Assembly: GCA_964469155.1 (NCBI GenBank)
Contig: CAYXXU010000031.1
Location: 1 to 47,744 of the forward strand
Direction: 5' to 3'
Source of the DNA: CAIWKO01 sp964469155
GTDB taxonomy: Bacteria > Bacteroidota > Bacteroidia > Bacteroidales > CAIWKO01
Length of the DNA stretch: 47,744 nucleotides
Shown: positions 7,843 to 17,670 of the stretch, piece by piece
Layout of the letters: the number at the start of each line of letters is the position of its first letter
Position numbering within the stretch: position 1 is the stretch's first letter
The notes under the pieces: generated by a model
What the model was told of the DNA's origin: nothing
Databases searched by the model: none
What the model saw: the letters and a program-made list of their open reading frames with translations, nothing else
Translations under genes and position numbers: made by a program

Positions 7843-9702
7843 TTATTTTATTATTGGATCGTATGCTTCAACCGTTAAGTTCTTAATAAGTACCGGCATT
7901 TTACCTCGGTGCCACACATATACTTTTAAAGGATCTTCTATACTCCTCACTTCCGGGGTCATATAATCAAAGCTTATCTTTTTCCATTCACCCTTCTCTT
8001 TATCGCTGCAGAAAAGGTCGCCGGCAAAATACTTATAACTACCCCCCTTATGCTCAAACGTTAACACCAGTGCCGGCCAGGTGTCCTTATAGTCCTTTGC
8101 ATATCTTACCTCAACACTTGCTCTTACCCAGGCATAATACTCTCCCGTAATATTCTTATATTTCATCGCCAAACCCGGCGAATAAATAAACGAACTATCC
8201 AGCACAAAACAATATAAAGAAGTATCCCCCGGGTCCTTTATATATCTTTGGGGATTAGAATTGTCCAGACTGGTAAATGAATACACTCCCACTATCTTTC
8301 TATTATATCCGCCGGTATTTTCAAGCTTTTCAACTCCTGTAACAGAGCGATCAACCAAAAGTAATTGCGATGCATTCTCAGGAACTTTAGTTTTTCCAAA
8401 TATTGCAAAATAATACTTTCTTGTCATTCCGTCATGCTTCAGAATATCATTTTGAAACTGCCAAAACTGGAAAAGATTCAATGCTAATAAAGCAAACAAT
8501 AAGAAATAAATGATTGATTTCTTATAAAATGTTAATTTCGAGATTCCTTCAATAAAGAAACCGAGACCAATTGACAATACAATATACATTGAAAGTATGG
8601 CCCTTTGACTATAACAACCACCCGCATACCACCAACAAGTCCAACTACTTATTAAATAAAGGCTAATTAGGAAATAGGCAGCCACAGGATAAAACACCTC
8701 TCTTCTTCGTTTAAATAAATGATACATTCCAAACAAATAAACTATCATCATTGGAGTATAGATAATCCAACCTTTTCTGAAACTAAAAAGAAAATTGCCA
8801 ATATGTGGCGATAATAGATCAAGTCCTTCACCGGCATTTGGATAACTATAAAAAATAAAAATTCCGGTATGTCTTTTCCAATAGTAAAATTGAGGCAATA
8901 AAACCAAAACAAAGAAAATCGCTCCAAGAAAAATCTGGAGTTTCTTTTTACCCAATAACTTAATTTTCTCAATTGCGCTATCCTTATTTTTTACTCCCCA
9001 CAAAAAGGGTATTAAGAGACAAACTACCTCGTTTGGCCTAATAAGAGTTATTAATCCACCAACCAACGCCATGATTATCGTAAAGCGCAGGTGGTGATTT
9101 TCGTGCCATTTAATCGTATACCAAACAAATGCGGCAAACAGGGTAAACAGAAAATTATGACTTAACAGATTTCCTGCCGTCATTTGATTGATTATATTAG
9201 TTCCTAAAAAAGTTAGAATCAGCACAACCGTAACGATATTATCATTAAAAAACCTTAATAATATCTTTCTGAAATAAATTAGGCCAATAAAAGTATAGAA
9301 AAGGCCCCCAATAGCCAATCCATATTGATAAGGTAAAGAAAGTCCATCAGCAGCATAACCCAAAATGCCGGCAAGCCAATGTGATATAAAAAAGAAAGGG
9401 GCATAAAGCACGGCCATTCCTAAAGAATATTTCATAACCCATTGCCCCGATGGGCCAATGTATGCTTGATAAAGGGTTCCGGTAGTTTGATAGTGTTCAA
9501 TTAATTTGTTAAGCCACTCCTGATTTGTAAGGCCTAAATCATGGTAAATGAATTTTGCCGGCAAATACAAGTAGTAGCCAAAAACATCCCAGGACAAAAC
9601 ATTAGTGGGCGGAAACTGAAACCTGAGAAAAACAATAACACCAAACAGAAGCAATATTGCCACCAACGAAGTTCTGTTGTCCTGACTAATTATTCGCTTC
9701 AT
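7843..9702 (-). CDS. Polytopic membrane protein, glycosyltransferase-39-like
   Basis: This 619-aa protein has a TM helix near residues 12-28, then a loop beginning SWDVFGYYLYLPAKFIY. Roughly ten more hydrophobic helices follow to about residue 415, and then a soluble C-terminal domain of about 200 residues. An acidic residue in the first external loop and the overall layout resemble membrane GT-C / PMT-type glycosyltransferases that use lipid-linked sugars (inference; no decisive motif). The C-terminal part (SVEVRYAKDYKDTWPALVLTFEHKG) looks like a beta-sandwich. It lies between ybeY (1 nt apart) and mnmG, inside an otherwise translation-related cluster, and may be a lineage-specific insertion. 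Confidence 0.7.
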   Translation of the reverse strand: MKRIISQDNRTSLVAILLLFGVIVFLRFQFPPTNVLSWDVFGYYLYLPAKFIYHDLGLTNQEWLNKLIEHYQTTGTLYQAYIGPSGQWVMKYSLGMAVLYAPFFFISHWLAGILGYAADGLSLPYQYGLAIGGLFYTFIGLIYFRKILLRFFNDNIVTVVLILTFLGTNIINQMTAGNLLSHNFLFTLFAAFVWYTIKWHENHHLRFTIIMALVGGLITLIRPNEVVCLLIPFLWGVKNKDSAIEKIKLLGKKKLQIFLGAIFFVLVLLPQFYYWKRHTGIFIFYSYPNAGEGLDLLSPHIGNFLFSFRKGWIIYTPMMIVYLFGMYHLFKRRREVFYPVAAYFLISLYLISSWTCWWYAGGCYSQRAILSMYIVLSIGLGFFIEGISKLTFYKKSIIYFLLFALLALNLFQFWQFQNDILKHDGMTRKYYFAIFGKTKVPENASQLLLVDRSVTGVEKLENTGGYNRKIVGVYSFTSLDNSNPQRYIKDPGDTSLYCFVLDSSFIYSPGLAMKYKNITGEYYAWVRASVEVRYAKDYKDTWPALVLTFEHKGGSYKYFAGDLFCSDKEKGEWKKISFDYMTPEVRSIEDPLKVYVWHRGKMPVLIKNLTVEAYDPIIK

Positions 9703-9703
9703 T

Positions 9704-10150
9704 TTACCGATTGATTAACTTTTCCAAATCATCTAAATAGAAATCTTCTTTGAGGGTCATTAATTTTTTTTCTCGTTTTGTTTTATCCTTATACCCACAC
9801 AAATGCAAAAAACCATGAATAATAACCCTTGACAATTCTGTTTTTGAGGATTGTAAGAAAATTTTAGCATTTTCCCTAACTCTTTCGATGCTTATGAAAA
9901 TATCTCCTCCAAGGGTATTACCTTCAGAATAATCAAATGTAATAATATCCGTAAGGGTATTGTGATTAAGAAACGAAGTGTTTAAACTGTACAAATACTC
10001 ATCACTACAAAAAATTACATTTACTTCGCCCGATGTAATAGACTTTTTTTCCTGATTTATAAGTTGAATCAGAACCAATTTAAGTTTTTTTCGATGCCTT
10101 AAGGATAGGGAGACAGATTGGTTAAAAAAATTTATCTTAAAAACCGGCAT
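9704..10150 (-). CDS. ybeY: Endoribonuclease YbeY (rRNA maturation)
   Basis: YbeY is a metal-dependent single-strand RNase that acts in 16S rRNA 3'-end maturation and ribosome quality control. The 148-aa length is normal. The family segment NTSFLNHNTLTDIITFDYSEG is present, followed by GGDIFIS and the active-site block HGFLHLCGYKDKT. In E. coli the motif is H-x3-H-x5-H; here the third metal ligand position is Asp, after two clear His residues. Lys-Asp at this place appears usual in Bacteroidota (recalled, not checked). The gene is packed 4 nt after the ATPase gene and 1 nt before the next gene. Confidence 0.93.
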   Translation of the reverse strand: MPVFKINFFNQSVSLSLRHRKKLKLVLIQLINQEKKSITSGEVNVIFCSDEYLYSLNTSFLNHNTLTDIITFDYSEGNTLGGDIFISIERVRENAKIFLQSSKTELSRVIIHGFLHLCGYKDKTKREKKLMTLKEDFYLDDLEKLINR

Positions 10151-10154
10151 TTGC

Positions 10155-10643
10155 CTATTTGTTTTTCTCGAATATATTCTTTTTTACATGGAAATATTCG
10201 TCAACGTATTTCATTCTTCTACTGAATACCTCGCGATTAATAGAAGTAATATTAAATTGCAATTGTACTTTACGTCCCTTATTTAGAAATAAAGCCTCAT
10301 CAGTTAGGGTTTTAATTAGAAAAATTCCGGTGCCTTTTTTTTCAGCATTATTTTGAACATCTGTAGGGTCTGGAATATTTTCAAAATCGAAGCCTTCGCC
10401 TTCGTCTTCAATGGTAAAAACAATACCTTTTTTGTTAGCCTCAAAGCAGATATGTATCGTTTTCGAAGAATCTTGTTTGTTGCCATGAATAATTGAGTTT
10501 TCTACTGCCTCAGAAACAGCAACAATAATATTTCCGAAATACGAATTGTTTATGTTATAATAATCACAAATATTCTCGATAAATTTCTCAACCTCGTGAA
10601 TTTCGCTTATATCAGATCTTATTTTTAATGTATGTTTTCTCAT
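10155..10643 (-). CDS. RsbW-like anti-sigma ATPase / serine kinase
   Basis: This 162-aa protein is a single HATPase_c_2 domain of the RsbW/SpoIIAB type. It has an N box (AVSEAVENSIIHGNK), a G1 box (IEDEGEGFDFENIPDP) and a G2 box (KKGTGIFLIKTLTDEAL). Such proteins bind ATP and usually control a sigma factor or phosphorylate an anti-anti-sigma partner. No STAS partner or sigma factor lies nearby, so the target is unknown. I place the start at the ATG at 10643 rather than the TTG one codon earlier. This ATG overlaps the DUF4175 stop as TGATG, which implies translational coupling. In related genomes this gene commonly sits between the DUF4175 gene and ybeY. Confidence 0.88.
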   Translation of the reverse strand: MRKHTLKIRSDISEIHEVEKFIENICDYYNINNSYFGNIIVAVSEAVENSIIHGNKQDSSKTIHICFEANKKGIVFTIEDEGEGFDFENIPDPTDVQNNAEKKGTGIFLIKTLTDEALFLNKGRKVQLQFNITSINREVFSRRMKYVDEYFHVKKNIFEKNK

Positions 10644-13600
10644 CAATCTTCAAATTTATAAAAATATTCATTAGCTTTATACTTATAAAATGGTGTTAAG
10701 GTTACAGGAATTGTCTTTAATAATTCCACTTCTTTTGATTTTAATTTTTTATACTCAAAAAATTGATTTGGGTTACTAAAATTTGGATTTTTCATTTCTT
10801 TTGATTCCCGCTTCTCATCCAGTTCTCTCTCTTTTTCTGCCTTTTCCGATTCCAATAAGCGGGTTAAAATTTCCTGTTGACGTTTTAACGTTTCATTATT
10901 GATCATCTTGTTAACAAGTTCGTTTTCTGTTTGTTCCATTTTCTTCATCATTTCGCTTATATTTCCATCATTTCCGGTTCCCTCTTTTTTTAATTCTTCA
11001 CCATATTGTTGCATAATCTTTCTTAATGCTTCCTGCTCAGCAGCTAATCGGGAAAACTGCTCACTGAGGGCTTGTCCTTCTTTACCGGTTTTTCCCCCAA
11101 TACCCGTCCCTTCTTCCATTTGTTTTTTTAAGGATTGCATTTTCTTATTTAATTCTTCCTGCAGTTTTTTCATTGAGGCTGCCGAGGGCTTACCCGAGCC
11201 CGGTTTTTTACACTTCCCTCCCTTACAAGATTTACTCGACTTCGATTGCATCTGTTGTTGCATTTGTTGTAATGATTCTGCCAATAATAGCGCCAAGTTA
11301 TTTACAGATGTCATCACATATTGCTGCCATTTTTGGGCATTGGAAGTGTTGCGGTTGTGTAAGGCATCAAGACTTTTTTTTACATTATCATTAATCTGGG
11401 ATATTTCCCGGTTTACAGTCGATTGAATCATGGTTTGTCTTTTACTAAGTGCAAACAGAGAATCCTCTATCATCTTCAAATCATCGTTCAACTGTTTTTG
11501 CTTGTCCATGATTTGAACATATTTGGGGTCGGTTATGTTGGTTGTTTTTAATTTATTTATCAAATCCTCCTGACCAAAGGAAACCTTTACCAGGTTTTCC
11601 AAAAGCATCCGAAGTGCCTGTATATCTTCGCCCATTTCTTCAGCATCCATTTCTTCCTGTTGTTTTTGAAGATCATTCGCCATTTGTTCCATCTGTTCGC
11701 CCGCATTTTGCTGCGATTTGGCAGCATTTTTCATTTTTTTATTTTGCAGATTATTTTGGCTATTGTTTAACTCCTGCTGAATGGATTTTTCCTGTTCTGA
11801 AGTGTTTAAGAGTTTTTTTGGATCCTCCAACTCTTGATTTTTGGTTTCAATGTCTTTAAGATCCTTTGTGACAGAATTAAACTTTTCGTTTATATTTTTT
11901 TGTTCTTCAAGAAGTTTTTGTTGATCATCTTTTTCGTCTTTAGTTTTTTCCGCCAAATTTTTTTGTTCCTCAGAAAGTTTTTGAAGCTTATCAATGGTTT
12001 CATTCATTTTCTTTTCCAACTCCAGTTGTTTGAACAATTCCAGATTTCTATCAAGCTCTTTTTCAATATCTTTATTACTCAATTTCATTTTATCCAGAGT
12101 CTCTTCAATTTTATTTTTATCCAGTTTATCCAGCATTTCCTGTAATTGCTTGAACAACTCTTTCATTTCGTCGGTCATGACCTTATTAAAAAGTTCTTCA
12201 AGCTGTTTTTGTTTTTCAAGTATACTCTCATCGGTCTGTTTATACTGATTTTCTTTAATAAAATTTTCTTTTAGCTGATTTTTCAGGTCCTCAACATTCT
12301 TTTGCAATTGCTGTTGCTTATTTAATAGATCCTCTATTTGCTTGCGCTCCTGCCAGTTAATAGTTTTCTTTTCTATCAATTTCTTATCCAGGTCTTCTAT
12401 TTGTTTCTGAAGTTGATTGGCATCTTTTATTACTTGATCCATTTGGTTTTTCACATCCTCATTGTTCTGTTCGGTTTGTTTTGCTATTTCATCAAGAGTA
12501 GGAACTTTAAAGATCATTTTTTGAGAACGGGTTGCCTTACTGCCATTTATCCCATCATTGTCCCATATTTCAAAATAATATTCTATATTCTCTCCAGGCT
12601 TTGTTTCAAGAATAGATATATCAAAATAGAAATAAAAATCTTCTTGATTTAGACTTTTGTTGATACTAATAGTTTTTGTTTCTACCGACTGTGAGTTATT
12701 TTCATTGTCAATTTTCTTATACCTAAATAACAACTTGCTAAAACCATAATCGTCTTTAATCAGACCTTTAAAATAAAAATGACTTTCGTATAAAGAATCT
12801 TTATACTCCTTTATATCAATAAAAGGATATGCATCCGGAATAACACTGATAGTATAATTTAATGAATCTGGATTTTTTATATACTGATTTTGGGTGAAAA
12901 CTGAATACTGCTGTGAAATAAAAAAATGCTGGCTATAAGTGAACATTTCAGGTGTTTCGGGATCAAGGTAAAATCCCTTATCAATAAATCGAAGAAATAT
13001 TTTTTTGGTATCCCTGGTTTTTATTTTCCATGTAACATTTGTACCAGAGGGTACCGAAAAGTCGCCTGAGTTTTCCATGGTTTCGCCCTTTTTTCCTGTA
13101 TACAAAGGATAGCTTAGAACAACTTCGAAATCCGTAATGATAGGCCTGGGAATTACTTTCAGGTTATAATCCTTTGATCTGAATCCATCAGCTTTTAAAT
13201 AAAACGCAATATCCTTCTGTAGGTTTTTGAAAACAAGGTGATACAATATTTTGTTTTCTTTACTAAGCCGATATTCATTATCCCCGGTAACTACAAAAAC
13301 TTCATCAGGAATACTCTCCCCGGTAAGCTTAATATCCAACCTATAATCTTCTTGTTGAATCGCCTGAAGTTTCTTATTTAGTACTTCAAATTTAAAAGGT
13401 GCCTGCTTTTCATAAAATGTTGAATAATTCACTAGCCTTTTCGATGGCTCGGTTATGATTGACGGAGAAGCTATTAATATGAATAGAAAAAGAATTAAAG
13501 GTGGAAAAAGAAATTTAAAATATTTTTTATTTAAAGTAAAATCAATAGCTTTTGAAAATGGAAAAGGAGAAAGTTCGCCGGCCTTTTGATCAATACTCGC

Positions 13601-13987
13601 AAAAAGCAATTCTCTGCTTGTACTGCCTTCATTTGTAATATCATTTAACTGAATTGTATTTAATAATTTGTCCTTGATTTCAGGAAAATGTTTGCCAATA
13701 ATTTCGGAAGCATACTCATAAGAAATAGTGCGTCCGATTTTGTAAAGGTTAAAAATCGGTATTATTATTAATTTGATTAAAACTACGGATGTTGTTATAA
13801 GATACAGATAGAATAAAATTGCCCTGATAACAGAACCAAAATACGAATAGTATTCCAGCAATGTAATAATAAGAAATAAGGCTAAAAAAAGCGAAATACA
13901 TAAAATCAATCCTTTAAGTAATTGATTTTTGTAGTACTTTTTAATAAACGTGTCTATTTTCTTAAGGACTATAACGAACTCGTTCAT
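10643..13987 (-). CDS. DUF4175-family membrane protein with long coiled coil
   Basis: This 1114-aa protein has two TM helices near the N-terminus (ILCISLFLALFLIITLL and AILFYLYLITTSVVLIKLIIIP) and a third near residues 158-175 (FKFLFPPLILFLFILIASP). A mixed-strand extracytoplasmic region follows to about 490. Residues from about 495 to 1040 are almost pure Gln/Lys/Glu/Asn-rich coiled coil (QKQLEELFNK, EQMEQMANDLQKQQEEMD), with a Cys/Lys/Gly patch SCKGGKCKKPGSGK near residue 925. This is the DUF4175 architecture, of unknown function. It is the first gene of the minus-strand unit that continues into the ATPase and ybeY. It is very AT-rich, with codon use to match. Confidence 0.85.
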   Translation of the reverse strand: MNEFVIVLKKIDTFIKKYYKNQLLKGLILCISLFLALFLIITLLEYYSYFGSVIRAILFYLYLITTSVVLIKLIIIPIFNLYKIGRTISYEYASEIIGKHFPEIKDKLLNTIQLNDITNEGSTSRELLFASIDQKAGELSPFPFSKAIDFTLNKKYFKFLFPPLILFLFILIASPSIITEPSKRLVNYSTFYEKQAPFKFEVLNKKLQAIQQEDYRLDIKLTGESIPDEVFVVTGDNEYRLSKENKILYHLVFKNLQKDIAFYLKADGFRSKDYNLKVIPRPIITDFEVVLSYPLYTGKKGETMENSGDFSVPSGTNVTWKIKTRDTKKIFLRFIDKGFYLDPETPEMFTYSQHFFISQQYSVFTQNQYIKNPDSLNYTISVIPDAYPFIDIKEYKDSLYESHFYFKGLIKDDYGFSKLLFRYKKIDNENNSQSVETKTISINKSLNQEDFYFYFDISILETKPGENIEYYFEIWDNDGINGSKATRSQKMIFKVPTLDEIAKQTEQNNEDVKNQMDQVIKDANQLQKQIEDLDKKLIEKKTINWQERKQIEDLLNKQQQLQKNVEDLKNQLKENFIKENQYKQTDESILEKQKQLEELFNKVMTDEMKELFKQLQEMLDKLDKNKIEETLDKMKLSNKDIEKELDRNLELFKQLELEKKMNETIDKLQKLSEEQKNLAEKTKDEKDDQQKLLEEQKNINEKFNSVTKDLKDIETKNQELEDPKKLLNTSEQEKSIQQELNNSQNNLQNKKMKNAAKSQQNAGEQMEQMANDLQKQQEEMDAEEMGEDIQALRMLLENLVKVSFGQEDLINKLKTTNITDPKYVQIMDKQKQLNDDLKMIEDSLFALSKRQTMIQSTVNREISQINDNVKKSLDALHNRNTSNAQKWQQYVMTSVNNLALLLAESLQQMQQQMQSKSSKSCKGGKCKKPGSGKPSAASMKKLQEELNKKMQSLKKQMEEGTGIGGKTGKEGQALSEQFSRLAAEQEALRKIMQQYGEELKKEGTGNDGNISEMMKKMEQTENELVNKMINNETLKRQQEILTRLLESEKAEKERELDEKRESKEMKNPNFSNPNQFFEYKKLKSKEVELLKTIPVTLTPFYKYKANEYFYKFED

Positions 13988-14053
13988 TATTTTGTAATAA
14001 GTATTATTTAAATTAAAGTGTTTTTGTATCTCATTAATAAAATTGATTAGTAC

Positions 14054-14061
14054 AAAGGTAC
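14054..14061 (-). promoter_or_regulatory. Candidate -7 box TACCTTTG for the 13987 operon
   Basis: On the minus strand this reads TACCTTTG (TAnnTTTG), giving a leader of about 60 nt before the DUF4175 ATG. A -33 element is not clear. It would drive the DUF4175-ATPase-ybeY-mnmG unit. Confidence 0.45.
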
Positions 14062-14166
14062 AAAAAAAATTATTTTCTTTTTTTTATCTAACTACCTGTT
14101 TAATAGTTATAAAATTAATCTGAAAAAAAAATTAACATTCTTTGTTTGATAATTTTGAATAAAATA

Positions 14167-14198
14167 GTTGTGTTTGCCTATGATATTCTATATTTTTG
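14167..14198 (+). promoter_or_regulatory. Candidate promoter of susC
   Basis: GTTG at 14167-14170 is followed after 20 nt by TATTTTTG at 14191-14198. This approximates the Bacteroidota -33 / -7 (TAnnTTTG) arrangement. The leader would be about 100 nt, which is long for this window. Confidence 0.45.
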
Positions 14199-14305
14199 TT
14201 AAAAAATATTCTGTTCTTTGAAAAAATAAGCTCGTTTCGAAATAAAGTAACACGTTCCTAATTATTAATATTTCTAAATTTAATTACTAACCAAAAAACA
14301 ACCTT

Positions 14306-17300
14306 ATGAGAAAATTTACATTTCTATGTGTAATTCTGTTATTTACAGGATTACAGATGGCTTTTTCACAACAGAGGACCATTTCGGGGAAGGTGACCAG
14401 CAAAGATGATGGCACTACAATCCCGGGTGCAACTGTTATTGTTAAAAGCACAACTATTGGCACCGTAACCGATGCCAATGGTAAGTACACATTGTCTGTT
14501 CCTGCAAAATACGATGTACTTGTCGTATCATTTGTTGGGATGAAACCCCAGGAAGTTCAAATTGGCGACAAAACCACATTAGATGTGGTATTGGAAACCG
14601 ATGTTATGAACATTGAAGGGGTTGTGGTAACCGCTCTTGGTATTTCAAGAGAAAAAAAGTCTCTTGGCTATTCAACTCAGGAACTCAAAGGAGATCAGGT
14701 ATCGGTTGTAAAATCAGATAACTTCATCAATTCTTTGTCGGGTAAAGTATCCGGAGTTCAAATTAAAAAAACTACCAATATGGGAGGATCAACAAACGTC
14801 TTATTGCGTGGTAGTAAATCTTTAACAGGCGAAAATCAGGTGCTTTTTGTTGTAGATGGTATTCCTATAAATAATAGTACTTATAATACATCTTCGCAAC
14901 AGCAAGCCGGGCTTGGTTATGATTTTGGAAATGCCGCATCTGACATTAACCCTGACGACATCGAATCCATCAATGTGTTGAAAGGTTCTGCTGCAACAGC
15001 CTTATACGGATCCCGTGCTGCCGGCGGTGTTATTATGATTACGACTAAAAAGGGCGCCGTTACGGTTAGCACTTCTGAAACTCAAAAAAAATATTTTGGT
15101 GTAACTTTAAATTCGGGTGTAACTATGGGCTTTGTTGACAAAAGCACCTTCCCAACCTATCAAAAGGATTATGGCGGAGGTTATGGACATTATTATTCCG
15201 GACCGGATAGTTATTGGTACATGAGAGATATCAATGGTGATGGAATTGATGAACAATGGGTGGTAACTTCTGAGGATGCTTCATACGGAGCCCCATTTGA
15301 TGAAAATCTCTTGGTTTATCAATGGGATGCTGTCGATCCTGAATCACCAAACTATATGAAAGCAACCCCTTGGATAGCTGCTGAAAACGGGCCGGTTACA
15401 TTTTTCCAAAAGCCCCTCACATTTACTAATTCAGTTGCAATTGATAATGCAGGCACCAAAGGTTCATATCGATTGTCTTACACCAATTATAATCAAAAAG
15501 GCTTGCTTCCCAATAGTAAATTGAATAAAGACAATATTTTATTAAATGGAACATGGAATGTAACGGACAGGCTTACAGTTTCTGGTTCAGGAAACTATGT
15601 TGTAACAAAAGGACTTGGTCGTAATTCCACAGGTTATAGCGATAATATTATGTCTTCTTTCCGCCAATGGATGCAAACCAATGTTGATATACAACAACAA
15701 AAGGAAATGTATGATCTTACAGGCAGGAATGTCACCTGGAACTACGCTGATCCATCAGATGCCCAACCCATTTTTTGGGATAACTATTACTGGACAAGAT
15801 TCAAAAACTATGAAAGCGATGTAAGAAACCGCTTTGTTGGTTATATGTCAGTGAATTATAAAGTACTTAACTGGTTAGATTTGTTCGGACGTTTCTCGGC
15901 CGATTCATATGATGAGATGCAGGAAGAAAGAAGAGCCGTGGGGAGCATAGCAGCGCCATTTGGTATCGGAACCGGTTCCGACGGAAGTCTTGGACGCAGT
16001 GATCAGGGTTCTGGTTATCTCAGAAGAGACATAACCTTTACAGAATACAACTATGATCTGATGGCCAACTTCCACAAAGATATCTCCAAAAGTTTCAATA
16101 TAAAAGGTGTTTTAGGTATGAATATCAGAAGAACCAATTTTAGCCGCCTTATTTCAGCGACAAATGGTGGTTTAGCCGTTCCCGATTTATATTCACTGCA
16201 AAATAGTGTTGGCCCTCTGCCATTATCAAAAGAATTGGCATCAAAGGTGGGTGTTAACGGTATTTATGCCAGCGTATCTTTGGGGTATAAAAATATGGTC
16301 TATTTAGATGCAACCTTAAGAAGAGATCATTCATCTACTTTACCAAAAGATAAAAGTGTTTATTATTACCCATCTGTGGCAGGTAGCTGGATTTTTTCAA
16401 GTCTGTTGCCCGATTCGAAATGGTTGTCATTTGGAAAAATTCGTTTAAATTATGCTATGGTTGGAAACAGTGCTGCATTCGATCAGCTTACCGACAACTA
16501 TAATATTATTACCCCTTTGGGCGCACCTATTACATCTGTTGCAGGAACAAAGAAAAATTCAGAATTGGTTCCTGAAAAAACGAGTAGTATTGAAGGTGGA
16601 CTCGAAATGTATTTCTTTGGAAGAAGAGTAGGATTCGATATTGCCGGATATAAAACAAATACAAAAAATCAAATTTTGCCTCTCGCAGTTTCTGTAGCTA
16701 CAGGTTACACCTATAAAATGATCAATGCCGGTGAAATTCGCAATTCAGGTATTGAACTTTCTATAAACGCCAATCCGGTTAAAACGAAAAAATTCAGATG
16801 GGATATTACTGTTAACTGGGCAAAAAACTACAACAAGGTTATTTCATTACTTGAAGGTGTCGAAAATCTGCAATTAGGTTCATATCAGGGCGGTATTACC
16901 ATAAATGCTCAGGTTGGACAACCCTATGGTGTAATTTACGGAACTGACTATGTTGATATAGATGGCAACCCTGTGGGTGATTCTGGTCACGACAGAGTGA
17001 TCAATCCTGCAAACGGTAGATTCTTAAAAACGGCCACTTCTGACAATGTTATTGGAAATATTAATCCTGACTGGACTGGTGGTATGTACAATTCCTTAAC
17101 CTACGGCAATTGGGCATTAAGTTTTCTGATCGATGTTTCAAAAGGTGGCGATATTTTCTCATTAGATATGTATTATGGCCTGGCAACCGGTTTGTACAAA
17201 GAAACTTCTTATCTGAACGACCTGGGAAATCCGGTCAGAGATCCTATTGCTTATAACACCCCCGGAGACCCAACCAGTGGATACGCTCCTACAAGTGGTG

Positions 17301-17659
17301 GTTTTATCAACGAAGGCGTTAATCCCGACGGCTCGGTTAATACAACCAGAATTAGTGCAGCAAACTATGGTGCATTTGGTTATCTCAGAAACCCCGATAA
17401 AGCTTTTGTTTACGATGCAACATTCGTTAAACTCAGAGAAGTATCTTTGTCATACACAGTACCTGCCAAGGCGTTCAAAAAATGTTTTATCAGTGGTTTA
17501 ACTGTAGCGGCTGTGGCTTCAAATCCCTGGATAATATTTAAAAACCTGCCTTATGCTGATCCCGAATCAGGTTTAGGGGCTGGTAACTTACAGGGATATT
17601 CTGTAGGGTCACTCCCTTCAACACGCGATTTTAGTCTAAATGTTAAATTAACCTTTTAA
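14306..17659 (+). CDS. SusC/RagA-family TonB-linked outer membrane transporter
   Basis: This 1117-aa protein has a signal peptide ending near FSQQRTISGK. A CarboxypepD_reg-like domain follows (about 22-105: GKVTSKDDGTTIPGATVIVKS..., VSFVGMKPQEV). Next come the SusC signature GVVVTALGISREKKSLGYSTQ and a plug domain with LLRGSKSL, LFVVDGIPI and VLKGSAATALYGSRAAGGVIMI. The rest is a 22-strand beta-barrel region ending in DFSLNVKLTF with a terminal aromatic. SusC proteins import oligosaccharides or peptides through the outer membrane with TonB energy, and here the partner is the SusD protein directly downstream (11 nt). No glycoside hydrolase, peptidase or ECF/anti-sigma regulator adjoins, so the substrate cannot be inferred. 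Confidence 0.96.
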   Translation: MRKFTFLCVILLFTGLQMAFSQQRTISGKVTSKDDGTTIPGATVIVKSTTIGTVTDANGKYTLSVPAKYDVLVVSFVGMKPQEVQIGDKTTLDVVLETDVMNIEGVVVTALGISREKKSLGYSTQELKGDQVSVVKSDNFINSLSGKVSGVQIKKTTNMGGSTNVLLRGSKSLTGENQVLFVVDGIPINNSTYNTSSQQQAGLGYDFGNAASDINPDDIESINVLKGSAATALYGSRAAGGVIMITTKKGAVTVSTSETQKKYFGVTLNSGVTMGFVDKSTFPTYQKDYGGGYGHYYSGPDSYWYMRDINGDGIDEQWVVTSEDASYGAPFDENLLVYQWDAVDPESPNYMKATPWIAAENGPVTFFQKPLTFTNSVAIDNAGTKGSYRLSYTNYNQKGLLPNSKLNKDNILLNGTWNVTDRLTVSGSGNYVVTKGLGRNSTGYSDNIMSSFRQWMQTNVDIQQQKEMYDLTGRNVTWNYADPSDAQPIFWDNYYWTRFKNYESDVRNRFVGYMSVNYKVLNWLDLFGRFSADSYDEMQEERRAVGSIAAPFGIGTGSDGSLGRSDQGSGYLRRDITFTEYNYDLMANFHKDISKSFNIKGVLGMNIRRTNFSRLISATNGGLAVPDLYSLQNSVGPLPLSKELASKVGVNGIYASVSLGYKNMVYLDATLRRDHSSTLPKDKSVYYYPSVAGSWIFSSLLPDSKWLSFGKIRLNYAMVGNSAAFDQLTDNYNIITPLGAPITSVAGTKKNSELVPEKTSSIEGGLEMYFFGRRVGFDIAGYKTNTKNQILPLAVSVATGYTYKMINAGEIRNSGIELSINANPVKTKKFRWDITVNWAKNYNKVISLLEGVENLQLGSYQGGITINAQVGQPYGVIYGTDYVDIDGNPVGDSGHDRVINPANGRFLKTATSDNVIGNINPDWTGGMYNSLTYGNWALSFLIDVSKGGDIFSLDMYYGLATGLYKETSYLNDLGNPVRDPIAYNTPGDPTSGYAPTSGGFINEGVNPDGSVNTTRISAANYGAFGYLRNPDKAFVYDATFVKLREVSLSYTVPAKAFKKCFISGLTVAAVASNPWIIFKNLPYADPESGLGAGNLQGYSVGSLPSTRDFSLNVKLTF

Positions 17660-17670
17660 TTAATAAAACC

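Larger units (their letters stand above)
13988..14305. other. Divergent AT-rich intergenic region
   Basis: This 318-bp gap separates the minus-strand DUF4175 unit from the plus-strand susC. It is strongly AT-rich, with poly-A and poly-T runs, and holds candidate -7 boxes on both strands. A second plus-strand TAATTTTG lies at 14150-14157. No RNA gene or operator is recognised. Confidence 0.5.
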
